Positions 51,681 through 60,370 of a stretch of 64,000 nucleotides of DNA are shown in pieces (position 1 is the stretch's first letter; every line of letters begins with the position of its first letter). The translations under genes were made by a program, and so were the position numbers. Origin of the DNA: Candidatus Hydrogenedens sp. Its GTDB lineage: Bacteria; Hydrogenedentota; Hydrogenedentia; Hydrogenedentales; JAEUWI01. The DNA lies in NCBI GenBank assembly GCA_016125095.1, contig WGMK01000015.1, positions 361,001 to 425,000 on the forward strand. Direction: 5' to 3'. The notes under the pieces are model-generated. The model searched no databases, was not told the DNA's origin, and was given only the letters and a program-made list of their open reading frames with translations.

Positions 51681-52598
51681 ATGAATACCTTTCTGAAAAG
51701 CGCGGCCGTTGCCCTATGCATTGCGGCCGCGGTACAAAGTTTCACCGTCGGCTACCTGTCGCCGCGGCTATCGCTTGAGGTGTGCCGCCCCGGCCTGCGC
51801 GAAACCCGCGTCGAGCGCTTTGCTGCTGCGCCGCTTTTTCACCTTATTAACCGTGATGGTGCGGTGCAGGTGCGCACCCACTCCGGCACCGAGGTCATAG
51901 TCGAGGCCGATATGCGGGCGTATACCCCCGATTCCGACACGGCCGCGGTCGCCGCAGAATACTTTAAATCGTTGATGGTGGTGGAAGACGAGGCCGATAC
52001 CCTCCAAATCGTCACCGAGCCCGGCCATCGTCCGGATGGTGTTGAGCTTTTGGTGAATTATGTGATTACCTTGCCCAAAGGCACCAATCTCAAGGTGGAA
52101 GGCTCCAACGGAAATGTATACGTCGCAGCGGGTTGCGGCGATATCGCTATCGAGGGCAACAACACCGACATCGAGGTGATTCAACCGATGGGCGGCGTGC
52201 ATGCCCGGGCGGCGAACGGGCGCATCCGGGTAGAAGAAGCCATGGGCAGCACGACCCTGGAGACCGTGAACGGCAGCATTTACGCATACCTGCATGGCGG
52301 CTCGCTGCAGGCCTCGACCGCGAATGGCAATATCATCGCCCACCTGATGAGCGAATCGGTGGATGCATGCGATTTGACTGCCATGAACGGGGGGATTACA
52401 CTGGGGATGGCGGAAGGATGTTCCGCCGAGGTCAATGCCACCACGGGTGGCGGGCTGGTCCGCTCCGACTTGCTCTTGGATGAGATGCAAGGCGTGCAGC
52501 GGATGCATGCGCTACACGCCAAGATTGGCGACGGGCGCACCCGGTTGACCATGAATTCCCTGAATGGCGACATCCTAATCACGAGGAATGCGACATGA
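51681..52598 (+). CDS. DUF4097 (adhesin-like beta-repeat) exported protein
   Basis: A 305-residue protein with an N-terminal signal or anchor (about residues 1-22). The rest is a DUF4097-type beta-solenoid with repeated strand motifs ending in small turns (VEGSNGNVYV, IEGNNTDIEV, RAANGRIRV, LETVNGSIYA, STANGNIIA, NSLNGDILI), the family hallmark being N-G-x-I at each turn. DUF4097 proteins are common next to ECF sigma or stress systems, and this one overlaps the sigma factor gene by ATGA. It could be the regulated output or sensory partner of the sigma factor; which one cannot be told from sequence. Confidence 0.85.
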   Translation: MNTFLKSAAVALCIAAAVQSFTVGYLSPRLSLEVCRPGLRETRVERFAAAPLFHLINRDGAVQVRTHSGTEVIVEADMRAYTPDSDTAAVAAEYFKSLMVVEDEADTLQIVTEPGHRPDGVELLVNYVITLPKGTNLKVEGSNGNVYVAAGCGDIAIEGNNTDIEVIQPMGGVHARAANGRIRVEEAMGSTTLETVNGSIYAYLHGGSLQASTANGNIIAHLMSESVDACDLTAMNGGITLGMAEGCSAEVNATTGGGLVRSDLLLDEMQGVQRMHALHAKIGDGRTRLTMNSLNGDILITRNAT

Positions 52599-53191
52599 GC
52601 ACGAAGGCGGTAGCCACGCACCCGGACCTGCTGCAGGACAGTTATGGCGTCCTGGACGATCTGGAACTGGTCAACCAGAGCCAATCGGGCGATCCCGAAG
52701 CGTTCTCCGAACTCGTGCGCCGTCACCAGCACGTGATTTACAACGTGGCCTACCGCTTCATGCGCGACGGCAACCTGGCGGAAGACATGGCGCAGGAAGC
52801 GTTCCTCAAGGCCTACCGCCTGCTCAAGGGGTTCCGCGGCGATTGCAGCTTTTCCACGTGGATGTACCGCGTGACGTGCAGCGTGTGCCTGACGGAACTG
52901 AACCGCCGCAAGCGCCGCGGCGAAGTGGAACTGCAACCCAGCCACGATGCGTTGCAGGCCGTCGAGCCGCCGCAGAACGTGGATATGCCCGAGCGCATCC
53001 GGCGCTGCGTGGGCAAGCTGCCCGATCGCTACGCCCAGGTGATCACGCTGTATTACCTGAAGGGCATCAGCTACGAAGAGATCGCGCAGGTGATGGAGGT
53101 GCCGATGGGTACTTTGAAGACGTGGATGTTCCGCGCGCGCAAGCAGTTGCGGCGCGTGGTGGAAGAGGAGTTACAGCCTCATGCGGAATAA
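52595..53191 (+). CDS. ECF-type RNA polymerase sigma factor (RpoE-like)
   Basis: A 198-residue sigma-70-family factor of the ECF group. Region 2 is ELVRRHQHVIYNVAYRFMRDGNLAEDMAQEAFLKAYR (about residues 40-76), and region 4 is LPDRYAQVITLYYLKGISYEEIAQVMEVPMGTLKTWMFRARKQLR (about 142-186). It would direct RNA polymerase to a stress or envelope regulon. It is translationally coupled both to the DUF4097 gene upstream (ATGA) and to the small membrane protein gene downstream (11-base overlap), as in sigma/anti-sigma operons. A GAGGA lies seven bases before the ATG. Confidence 0.95.
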   Translation: MSTKAVATHPDLLQDSYGVLDDLELVNQSQSGDPEAFSELVRRHQHVIYNVAYRFMRDGNLAEDMAQEAFLKAYRLLKGFRGDCSFSTWMYRVTCSVCLTELNRRKRRGEVELQPSHDALQAVEPPQNVDMPERIRRCVGKLPDRYAQVITLYYLKGISYEEIAQVMEVPMGTLKTWMFRARKQLRRVVEEELQPHAE

Positions 53192-53612
53192 CGACTGGGA
53201 CGCGATGATCGACGGGGATGAATTCGACGCCCTGATCGAGTCGGCCCTGCGCAGCGAGCCCATGCGGCCCGCGCCGCTGGACCTGCACCGCAAGGTGACG
53301 GACCGGCTGCAGATTGCCGACCTCCGGGAACGGGAAGTCGTGCGTTTCCGCTATTCGATGACCTCGCTGCTGCTGGCGCTCATGGGCGCGCACTTCGCGG
53401 CCGCGATGGTGATCATGTTTACGAACTTCGACCTGCTGCTGGCCAACGGCCTGCCGGGCGCGTTTGGTATCTACGATCGGTATGCGGTGTACATGTGGCA
53501 ATCGTGGAGCAGCTACAGCGGCGCCTACCTGATGCCGACGATCATGCTGCTGGCCGTGGGCACCATTTGCGCAGCGCTGTGGCCGCTGCGGAAGTATCTG
53601 CGCACGCACTAA
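53181..53612 (+). CDS. Probable anti-sigma factor (small membrane protein)
   Basis: A 143-residue protein with an N-terminal cytoplasmic region of about 55 residues and two membrane helices (about 57-78 and 110-135). The position directly after the sigma factor gene with an 11-base overlap and GAGGAG Shine-Dalgarno is typical of a cognate anti-sigma factor. The zinc-binding HxxxCxxC motif of the ZAS class is absent, so the binding domain would be of another type. The assignment rests on gene order and topology. A terminator follows about 30 bases after the stop. Confidence 0.65.
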   Translation: MRNNDWDAMIDGDEFDALIESALRSEPMRPAPLDLHRKVTDRLQIADLREREVVRFRYSMTSLLLALMGAHFAAAMVIMFTNFDLLLANGLPGAFGIYDRYAVYMWQSWSSYSGAYLMPTIMLLAVGTICAALWPLRKYLRTH

Positions 53613-53641
53613 TGCAGCGCCATGTAACCTGAATGCTCGTG

Positions 53642-53673
53642 TCGCGGTCTCCATAGGGAAGGCCGCGATTTTT
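53642..53673 (+). terminator. Rho-independent terminator after the sigma/anti-sigma operon
   Basis: TCGCGGTC (53642-53649) and GGCCGCGA (53661-53668) pair with one G-U, an 11-base loop and then TTTTT (53669-53673). It closes the DUF4097-sigma-anti-sigma unit before the 971-residue protein gene. Confidence 0.8.
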
Positions 53674-53743
53674 CTTGGCTGTGATATTCTCCGGACGCGG
53701 CGTTATAGTTCTGACGGGGCGATAAGGGACTGATAGCTCGACT

Positions 53744-56659
53744 ATGGCACGACGCAGACGATCTGGATTTCCGCTCAGCACGCCGCAGCTTCTCGTGCTG
53801 CTGCTGGCCTTGGGGTGCGTGGCGGCCATCATCGCCGCGATGTTCGCGCCGGACAAGCCGCCCGCGCCGCCGGTATCGAGCGCGACTTATGCCGAACGTC
53901 CGGCCGAGCGCCTGCCCGAAAAGCCGGAGCCGACGGCTGCCGTCGATGAGCCCGAGCCCGTGCTGACCGCCGCACAATCCGCGCCGGAGGCCGCCGTCAC
54001 GCCGGAGGTAACCCCGGACGAGTCCGCGCCCTACGCCATCTTCGGAACCATCACGGTGCAGGATTCTGAAACGGCTGCGGCCGGCGTACAGGTCCTGCTG
54101 CGTCTCGAGAACGAGCCGAACGCCCCGCTCTACACGGCGGTAACCGATGGCGCCGGCAATTACCGTTTTCCGTTGCCGGCCGGCGGTCGCTATAGCTTGA
54201 GCGTGCCGCAAAGCGACACCTATCCGAACCAGCAGGTGAGTCCACTCAGCCCGTACACCACGGCGCTGGGCCCGCTCACCGAGACGGAGCACGAACTGCG
54301 GCATGATTTCACGCTGCAATTCGGCGCGACGATTTCGGGCCGGGTGACCGAGACGGGTTCTCCGCAGGGCGCGCCGGGGCTTACGATCCTGCTGCTGGAC
54401 GATGCGGGCCGCGAGACGCTGGCGAAGGCCGAGACCGGCGACGACGGCCGCTATCGGTTATCCACCCCGAGGACGGGTGCTTTCGGCGTGCGCGTCGATT
54501 TAAAGAACGCCCCCTACAAGATGAACCGCGTGGTGCCTTTCCAGAAGGTGCGCGTGTCGCGTCCTGACGAACGCATTGAGAACATTAACTTCGAGGTCGA
54601 CCCGGCGGGTGTCGTGTGGGGCTATGTCACCACGCCCGACGGCAAGCCCGTAGCCAATACCGAAGTCATACTTGCCACGTCCGAAAGCGTGCTGTCGCAG
54701 TTCGTGACTGCGGCCCTACGGCGCGCTCCCCCCCTGGCCGATCGCTCCGACGAGGAAGGCTACTACGAACTGCTCGGCGTGCCCTTCGATCAGGAGTGGC
54801 AGTTGTTCGCAACCTCGGACGACAAGGCGCCGCAGCTGGCGAATCCCTTTGTGGTGTCGGCGCGCGCGCCGAGCCTGCGCGTGGATGTCTACATGTTCCC
54901 GGGCACCGATATCTCCGGCGTGGTGGTGGACGAGCGCGGCCGGGCGGTTCCCGAGGCGCGCGTGCGGTGCATCCCCGAACTCAGCAGCCTCGTTCGGCCG
55001 CTCGATCAGGCGCAGGCCTTCCGCGATGCGATCTCCGACGTGGACGGCTACTTCATGATCGAGCAGGTGCCGGGCGGCTCGTACAACCTCTACGCCCAGA
55101 AGAAGGGCTTCAAGTTCAACACGCAGGGCATGCCGGTGTATCCGGATGGCTACCGCCCGCTGAACAACGTGCGCGTGGTGCTACAGGCGGTGGGTGCGGG
55201 CGAGCACGACGTCTTCGGCGTGGTCATCGACAGCGCGGGCAACGGCGTCAGCGGCGCTCAATTGCAGATGAGCGGCATCAGCACGGAGACGCTGGAGCGG
55301 CTCGACATGTCCGGCAGCACGTCGGGCGACGGCAGCTTCCGCTTCTCCAGCGTGCAGACCGGCCGGTACTCGCTGAGCGTGACGCACCCGGACTACGCCC
55401 CCGCGCGCATTTCGCGCGTGAAATTCGACGAACCGAACCGCGTCATCCTCGCGAAGATGGGCATCCTGCGCGGCCGCGTGCTGGTGCGTGAAACCAATTC
55501 GCCGCCGGAGACCACCTATTACGTCGCGGCGCAGCTGACCGCCTCGACCGAGAACGGCGCGATTACCTTCCAGCAGCAGAACACGGAACCCGTGGGGCAG
55601 GCCTTCACGAATCCCGATGGCTCCTACGAGCTTTATGTGCCGCCGGGCGAATACCAGTTGACCGGCCGCGCCGAAGGCTTCGCGCCGGGCCGTGCCTCGG
55701 CGATAGCCGAGAACGGCGTCGCGACGGAGGACGTGGTGATCTACGTCACGCGCGACGGCGGCACGATCTCGGGCACGGTGACCACGATGGACGGCGAAAC
55801 CCCGCAGGGCGCGGTGGCGCACCTGGTCGATGTCTCCGGCGGCGCGCTGCTGGCTGCGGCGGGCGGCGGCAGCCCCATCAACACCGAGTACGTTATCGGC
55901 GCGGATGGCGCGTTCACCTTCGAGCAGCTCCCCGCCGGCACCTACATCGTCAACGTCGAGCATCCCAACTATGCCAAAGCCGCGACCGAGCCCATCTACC
56001 TGGAGGAAGGCGAAAGCCGCAATGACCTGCGCCTGACGCTCGGGCGCGGCGGCGTGCTCTACGGGTTGGTGTGCAAGGGCAACGGCGAGGTGTGGGAAGG
56101 CGCGACCGTGCTCGTGGCGAATGCAGAGACCGAAACCGTGCGCGACGCCACGACGGGACCGGACGGGCGATTCCAGCTGGACGGATTGCCGACGGGCGAC
56201 TACACCGTGACGGCGACCTCGCTGACCGGGCTGGGCGTGCTGAACTCGGACCGGCTCATCAAATCGGTGTATGTGGAGGATGGCCTGACTGCAGAGGTGA
56301 ATTTCTGCTCGGCGGGCATCACGCTCGCGGGCAATTGTTCGCCGAATCCCCCCGTGCTCGGCGGAGGCCAGATCATCTTGTCGGCCCCCGGCTCCCCCAC
56401 CATCGAGCAGCGCTTCGCCGGCCGCGAGGCCGAGTTCCTAACCGGCGCTTTCAGCGGCGGCAACTCGATTAACTCGCTCACCGGCAGCTACGAGATACCG
56501 GGACTCGCGCCGGGCGCGTATCAGGTGGAAGTGGTGTACTTCACGTTTACGCCCGGAGGCGGCGGCGATGGCGCGGGCCTGCAGACGGTGTTCCTGACGA
56601 CGATCGAGCTGACCGGCGATCAGGACTATGTGCAGCTGGATATCCCCGCGAATTATTGA
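53744..56659 (+). CDS. Membrane-anchored protein with tandem carboxypeptidase-regulatory-like domains
   Basis: A 971-residue protein with an N-terminal membrane helix (about residues 14-33), a Pro/Glu-rich linker to about 95 and then eight or so carboxypeptidase-regulatory-like/SdrD B-type beta-sandwich repeats. Each repeat has a strand motif of the type ISGRVTETGSPQGAPGLTILLL followed by DGRYRLSTP, and the signature recurs as VWGYVTTPDGKPVANTEVIL, ISGVVVDERGRAVPEARV, VFGVVIDSAGNGVSGAQL, ISGTVTTMDGETPQGAV and LYGLVCKGNGEVWEGATVL. The domains would be displayed on the outer face of the inner membrane or the surface. Substrate is unknown. The ABC transporter cluster follows on the same strand after 86 bases. 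Confidence 0.82.
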   Translation: MARRRRSGFPLSTPQLLVLLLALGCVAAIIAAMFAPDKPPAPPVSSATYAERPAERLPEKPEPTAAVDEPEPVLTAAQSAPEAAVTPEVTPDESAPYAIFGTITVQDSETAAAGVQVLLRLENEPNAPLYTAVTDGAGNYRFPLPAGGRYSLSVPQSDTYPNQQVSPLSPYTTALGPLTETEHELRHDFTLQFGATISGRVTETGSPQGAPGLTILLLDDAGRETLAKAETGDDGRYRLSTPRTGAFGVRVDLKNAPYKMNRVVPFQKVRVSRPDERIENINFEVDPAGVVWGYVTTPDGKPVANTEVILATSESVLSQFVTAALRRAPPLADRSDEEGYYELLGVPFDQEWQLFATSDDKAPQLANPFVVSARAPSLRVDVYMFPGTDISGVVVDERGRAVPEARVRCIPELSSLVRPLDQAQAFRDAISDVDGYFMIEQVPGGSYNLYAQKKGFKFNTQGMPVYPDGYRPLNNVRVVLQAVGAGEHDVFGVVIDSAGNGVSGAQLQMSGISTETLERLDMSGSTSGDGSFRFSSVQTGRYSLSVTHPDYAPARISRVKFDEPNRVILAKMGILRGRVLVRETNSPPETTYYVAAQLTASTENGAITFQQQNTEPVGQAFTNPDGSYELYVPPGEYQLTGRAEGFAPGRASAIAENGVATEDVVIYVTRDGGTISGTVTTMDGETPQGAVAHLVDVSGGALLAAAGGGSPINTEYVIGADGAFTFEQLPAGTYIVNVEHPNYAKAATEPIYLEEGESRNDLRLTLGRGGVLYGLVCKGNGEVWEGATVLVANAETETVRDATTGPDGRFQLDGLPTGDYTVTATSLTGLGVLNSDRLIKSVYVEDGLTAEVNFCSAGITLAGNCSPNPPVLGGGQIILSAPGSPTIEQRFAGREAEFLTGAFSGGNSINSLTGSYEIPGLAPGAYQVEVVYFTFTPGGGGDGAGLQTVFLTTIELTGDQDYVQLDIPANY

Positions 56660-56745
56660 CCCGGCAGCGGCCGGATTGTTTTACTGCGGCAGTCATGAAA
56701 TAAGATAGAGGCCCCCGGCGGAAGGGGCATTGCGGAAGGGTAGCG

Positions 56746-57669
56746 TTGGCCGTCATCACCCTGGATCAGGTCGAGGTGCACTATGCCGATTTCCACGCGC
56801 TGAAAGGCGTGACCCTGGAAATCGGCGGCGGCACCGTGGGGCTGCTCGGCCCCAATGGCGCGGGCAAAAGCACGCTGATGAAGACGCTGCTCGGCTTCAA
56901 CCGGGCCTCGCGCGGCACGCTGACCATGTTCGGCATGTCCATGCCCCGGCAGGCGCTCGAAGTGCGGCAGCGCCTGGGCTACATGCCCGAGCGCGAAGTC
57001 GTCAGCACGACCGTATCGGCCGTGTCGTTCCTGTGCTACTGCGGCGAGCTCTTCGGGATGAACCGCATCGACGCGCTCGAGCGCACCCACGAAGTGCTCA
57101 ACTACGTGGGCCTCGGCGAAAGCCGCTACCGCAAGATGGAAACGTATTCCACCGGCATGCTGCAGCGCGTGAAGCTGGCGCAGGCGCTGGTGCACGACCC
57201 CGAACTGCTGCTGCTCGACGAGCCCACCAACGGCCTCGACCCCGACGGCCGTATCGAGATGCTGGATGTGATTAAGGAAGTGGCGGCGCGCCGCGGCGTG
57301 ACCGTCATCCTCTCGTCGCACCTGCTGCCGGATGTGCAGCATGTGTGCGAGCGCGTCATCATGATGAAGGGCGGCATGGTGGTGCGCGACGGCAAGGTAA
57401 GCGACCTGACCGCCAGCCTCGAGGCGCAATACGAGCTCGGCCTGCGCGAGGGCGTGGACACGTTTCAGGAAGTGCTGCGCGGCAAGGGCTGCGCGGTGCG
57501 CGTGCGCCACGACGGCAAGCTGGTGGTGACCGTGCCCGAGGGCGCCGACGAGCGCCTGTTGTTCGAGTCCGCGCTGGGCAGCGGGCACCAGATACGCCAT
57601 TTCGCCCGGGCGAAGCATTCGCTCGAGGAAGTGTTTCTCGACGCGCTCGGCGCGAAGATGGGGGTGTAG
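56746..57669 (+). CDS. ABC transporter ATP-binding protein (first of two)
   Basis: A 307-residue ATPase with Walker A GPNGAGKST, signature YSTGMLQRVKLAQAL, Walker B LLLLDEPTNGLD and the H-loop SSHLLPDV. A C-terminal 80-residue extension follows the ATPase core. TTG start at 56746 with GGAAGGG five bases upstream. The permease gene follows after three bases. It pairs with that permease; a second ATPase-permease pair lies directly downstream, so the four may form one or two exporters for an unknown substrate, plausibly linked to envelope proteins encoded in this cluster. Confidence 0.93.
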   Translation: MAVITLDQVEVHYADFHALKGVTLEIGGGTVGLLGPNGAGKSTLMKTLLGFNRASRGTLTMFGMSMPRQALEVRQRLGYMPEREVVSTTVSAVSFLCYCGELFGMNRIDALERTHEVLNYVGLGESRYRKMETYSTGMLQRVKLAQALVHDPELLLLDEPTNGLDPDGRIEMLDVIKEVAARRGVTVILSSHLLPDVQHVCERVIMMKGGMVVRDGKVSDLTASLEAQYELGLREGVDTFQEVLRGKGCAVRVRHDGKLVVTVPEGADERLLFESALGSGHQIRHFARAKHSLEEVFLDALGAKMGV

Positions 57670-57672
57670 TCC

Positions 57673-58548
57673 GTGCCCGTATACAAGCGCACCTACCGCA
57701 ATTACGACGGCGCCTACGTGCCCCGCTTCCGCTGGTGGCTGGTGGTGAAGCAGGAATTCCGGGTGCTGGGCAAGTACCGCATCTTCCTCGCGCTGATGCT
57801 GGTGGCGCAGCTGCACACGCTCGTGCGATTCCTGCAGATTCTCGCCTACGACGTCATCATGCAGGACCCGAACAACATCCTCACGCCGCTGCTGTCGCAG
57901 GTGGATTTCATCGTGGTGAACCAGCGGATGTTCTACGAATACGTGCAATTGCAGGCGCCGCTGCTGCTGGTGTTCATGCTTTATGCCGGCAGCGGGATGA
58001 TATGCAACGACTTCCGCAACAACCTGATGGAAGTCTATTTCTCGAAGCCGATCCGCTGGCGCGACTATGTGGCCGGTAAACTGCTCGCGCTCATTCTGCT
58101 GGGGCTGAGCATCACCGCGCTGCCCGCCGTCATCCTCGTCGTGCTGCACAATATCCTGCTGCCCAGCTGGGAACTGCTGCAGGCCTCGTGGTGGTGGCCG
58201 CTCTCGCTGTTGGCGTTTTCGCTGCTGCTGGTGGTGCCCTGCGCGTTGGCCACGCTGGCGAGCAGCGCGCTGCTTCGCAGCCAGGGCTTCGCCGCCGTGA
58301 GCGTGTTCATGGTGCTCTCCATCAACTCTTCGATGGGCGTGATTCTCGCGCGGCTGCTCTACAACCGCGACTACCTGCTGGTTAGTTTCCCGGCCACGCT
58401 ATACCGCCTCGGCCAGGAACTCTTCGATGTGCCCGGCTACCGGTTTCAGTCCGACTGGCGCTGGAGCATGGCCTTCGTGGCGGTGGTCTGCGTGGTCAGC
58501 CTGGCCGCCATCGTGCGCACGGTGCGCCGCGCGGAGATAGCGGCATGA
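57673..58548 (+). CDS. ABC-2-type transporter permease (first of two)
   Basis: A 291-residue membrane protein with about six helices and a charged N terminus (YKRTYRNYDGAYVPRFRWWLVVKQEF) followed by KYRIFLALMLVAQ. The conserved segment NNLMEVYFSKPIRWRDYVAGKL fits ABC-2 permeases, with the coupling helix after the second membrane pair. It has no fused nuclease or protease domain. GTG start, three bases after the first ATPase; ATGA overlap with the second ATPase at 58545-58548, so all four genes are likely expressed together. Confidence 0.88.
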   Translation: MPVYKRTYRNYDGAYVPRFRWWLVVKQEFRVLGKYRIFLALMLVAQLHTLVRFLQILAYDVIMQDPNNILTPLLSQVDFIVVNQRMFYEYVQLQAPLLLVFMLYAGSGMICNDFRNNLMEVYFSKPIRWRDYVAGKLLALILLGLSITALPAVILVVLHNILLPSWELLQASWWWPLSLLAFSLLLVVPCALATLASSALLRSQGFAAVSVFMVLSINSSMGVILARLLYNRDYLLVSFPATLYRLGQELFDVPGYRFQSDWRWSMAFVAVVCVVSLAAIVRTVRRAEIAA

Positions 58549-59468
58549 GCGGCGCCATCCTCGAGGCGAAGGGCCTCTCGAAATGGTTCGGCGAAATCGT
58601 CGCGCTGAACAACGTGGAACTGGAAATCGCGCCCGGCGTGACGGGCCTGCTCGGTCCCAACGGCGCGGGCAAGAGTACCTTTATGAAGCTGGCGCTGGGG
58701 CTGTATCAGCCGAGCCGCGGCTATGTGCGCGTGCTGGGCGAATCGCCGCGCAACAATCCGCGCATCCTCGAGCGCATCGGCTACTGCCCGGAGATCGACC
58801 ACTTCTACGAAAACATGACCGGCTTCGAGTTCGTGTATCACATGAACCGGCACTGGGGCATGGGCCGGAAAGACGCCACGGCCGCAGCCGAGCGCGCCAT
58901 CGAGCGCGTGCAGTTGCGCGAGCGCATGGATGACCCCATCGATGAATACAGCAAGGGCATGCGGCAGCGCATCAAGATCGCCCAGGCGCTGGCCTGCGAG
59001 GCGGACCTGCTGCTGCTGGATGAACCGATGACGGGCCTCGACCCGCAGGGCCGCGAGGAGATGTTCCACCTCGTGCGGACCCTGGGCGACGAGGGCTATT
59101 CGGTCATTATCTCGAGCCACATTCTGTATGAAGTGGAGCGCGTGACCGACAACGTGGTGCTGATTTACGGCGGCGCGGTGCTGGCGAGCGGGCGTGTGGC
59201 GGAGATACGCGATCTCTTGGACGATCACCCCCGGACTATCCGCATCGATACACCGGAAGTGCGCGCCCTCGCGGCGCTCTTCGCGGGAGACGACCATGTG
59301 CTTTCGCTGGAATGCGGCGAGGAGAAGCTGACGCTGCGCACGCGCGATGCCTCGGCCGCATTTGATCGGCTGAACCGCTTGGCGCTGGACGCGGACGCGC
59401 CGCGCATCACAGGCATTACCTGTAGTGACGACGACCTCCAGTCGGTCTTCGATTACCTGGTGGGCTAA
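58545..59468 (+). CDS. ABC transporter ATP-binding protein (second of two)
   Basis: A 307-residue ATPase with Walker A GPNGAGKST, signature YSKGMRQRIKIAQAL, Walker B LLLLDEPMTGLD and the H-loop SSHILYEV. It closely parallels the first ATPase of the cluster in length and layout, again with an extra C-terminal domain. It starts in the ATGA overlap of the first permease and is followed after eight bases by the second permease. Confidence 0.93.
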   Translation: MSGAILEAKGLSKWFGEIVALNNVELEIAPGVTGLLGPNGAGKSTFMKLALGLYQPSRGYVRVLGESPRNNPRILERIGYCPEIDHFYENMTGFEFVYHMNRHWGMGRKDATAAAERAIERVQLRERMDDPIDEYSKGMRQRIKIAQALACEADLLLLDEPMTGLDPQGREEMFHLVRTLGDEGYSVIISSHILYEVERVTDNVVLIYGGAVLASGRVAEIRDLLDDHPRTIRIDTPEVRALAALFAGDDHVLSLECGEEKLTLRTRDASAAFDRLNRLALDADAPRITGITCSDDDLQSVFDYLVG

Positions 59469-59476
59469 GGAAGACC

Positions 59477-60367
59477 ATGACGACCACGACCAAATCCGCC
59501 TTCGACGAAGCCCTGCTGCGGCGGCACGAAAACCGGCCCAAGCGTATCAGCTATCTGGGCTATGTGGGCGTGTCGATGAGCCTGGCGCTGATCATTCTGC
59601 TGCGCCGGCAGCGGCTTCTGATGGCGGCCATCATCGCGCTGCTGCCTGTCACCATTCCTGCGGCCACGGCCTATCTCTCCGAATCGGAATTCGCGGACTA
59701 CGGCAGCCAGATATTCGTGCACTTGGTGGAGCAACTCCACATCAACGTGCTCGCGCCGCTCCTGGCGCTGTTCTTCGCCACGATGCAGGTGGGCGAAGAC
59801 GTGGAAAGCAATACGCTGGTATACATGCAGACCCGGCCTACCCCCCGCTCGGCCTGGGTGCTCGGGCGCTATCTCGCGTACTTGGTGGTCACCTCGCTGC
59901 TGCTGGTCGTGTCGATTGTGCTTACCTTCATCGCGAGCACCTCGCTGCCCGGCATCGGCATCAACCCCTCCGACGTGATGCTGCTGGCGCATTATTGCGG
60001 CGTGGCGCTGCTGGCGGTGATGGCGTATGGCGCGCTGGCGCTGCTGCTGGGCGCGGCCACCAGGCGCCCCATCGTCTACGGCGTGCTGCTGCTATACGGT
60101 TGGCAAGGGCTGGCCTCCGCGGTACCCGGCGTGGTCGATTTCCTCACCATAAAAAAATACACCGACGCGCTACTTCCCGTGCTGGCGACCCAGCGGCAGA
60201 ACTTTTCGATGGAGACCGAACTCGGCACTTTCCAGAAGCAAGTGTTTCTGGTGGATGGCATTTCGGCGTTGGCGACGCTCTTCGTGGCGACCGCGCTATT
60301 CCTGGCCTATTCGATCTACTGCGTGCGGCAGCGCGAATTCGCGTCGAGCCGGGCTATCGGGAACTAG
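59477..60367 (+). CDS. ABC-2-type transporter permease (second of two)
   Basis: A 296-residue membrane protein with about six helices. The N-terminal 30 residues are charged and cytoplasmic, and the segment NTLVYMQTRPTPRSAWVLGRYLAYL corresponds to the conserved cytoplasmic loop of ABC-2 permeases, as in the first permease. It pairs with the preceding ATPase, from which it is separated by eight bases. The next gene, encoding a membrane-anchored protein with a pilin-like tail, starts three bases after the stop, so it is probably part of the same operon. Confidence 0.88.
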   Translation: MTTTTKSAFDEALLRRHENRPKRISYLGYVGVSMSLALIILLRRQRLLMAAIIALLPVTIPAATAYLSESEFADYGSQIFVHLVEQLHINVLAPLLALFFATMQVGEDVESNTLVYMQTRPTPRSAWVLGRYLAYLVVTSLLLVVSIVLTFIASTSLPGIGINPSDVMLLAHYCGVALLAVMAYGALALLLGAATRRPIVYGVLLLYGWQGLASAVPGVVDFLTIKKYTDALLPVLATQRQNFSMETELGTFQKQVFLVDGISALATLFVATALFLAYSIYCVRQREFASSRAIGN

Positions 60368-60370
60368 GCC

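Noticed and set aside
56653..58149. 498-residue minus-strand open frame
   Set aside because: Antisense of the first ABC ATPase and permease genes; His/Gln/Ala-rich.
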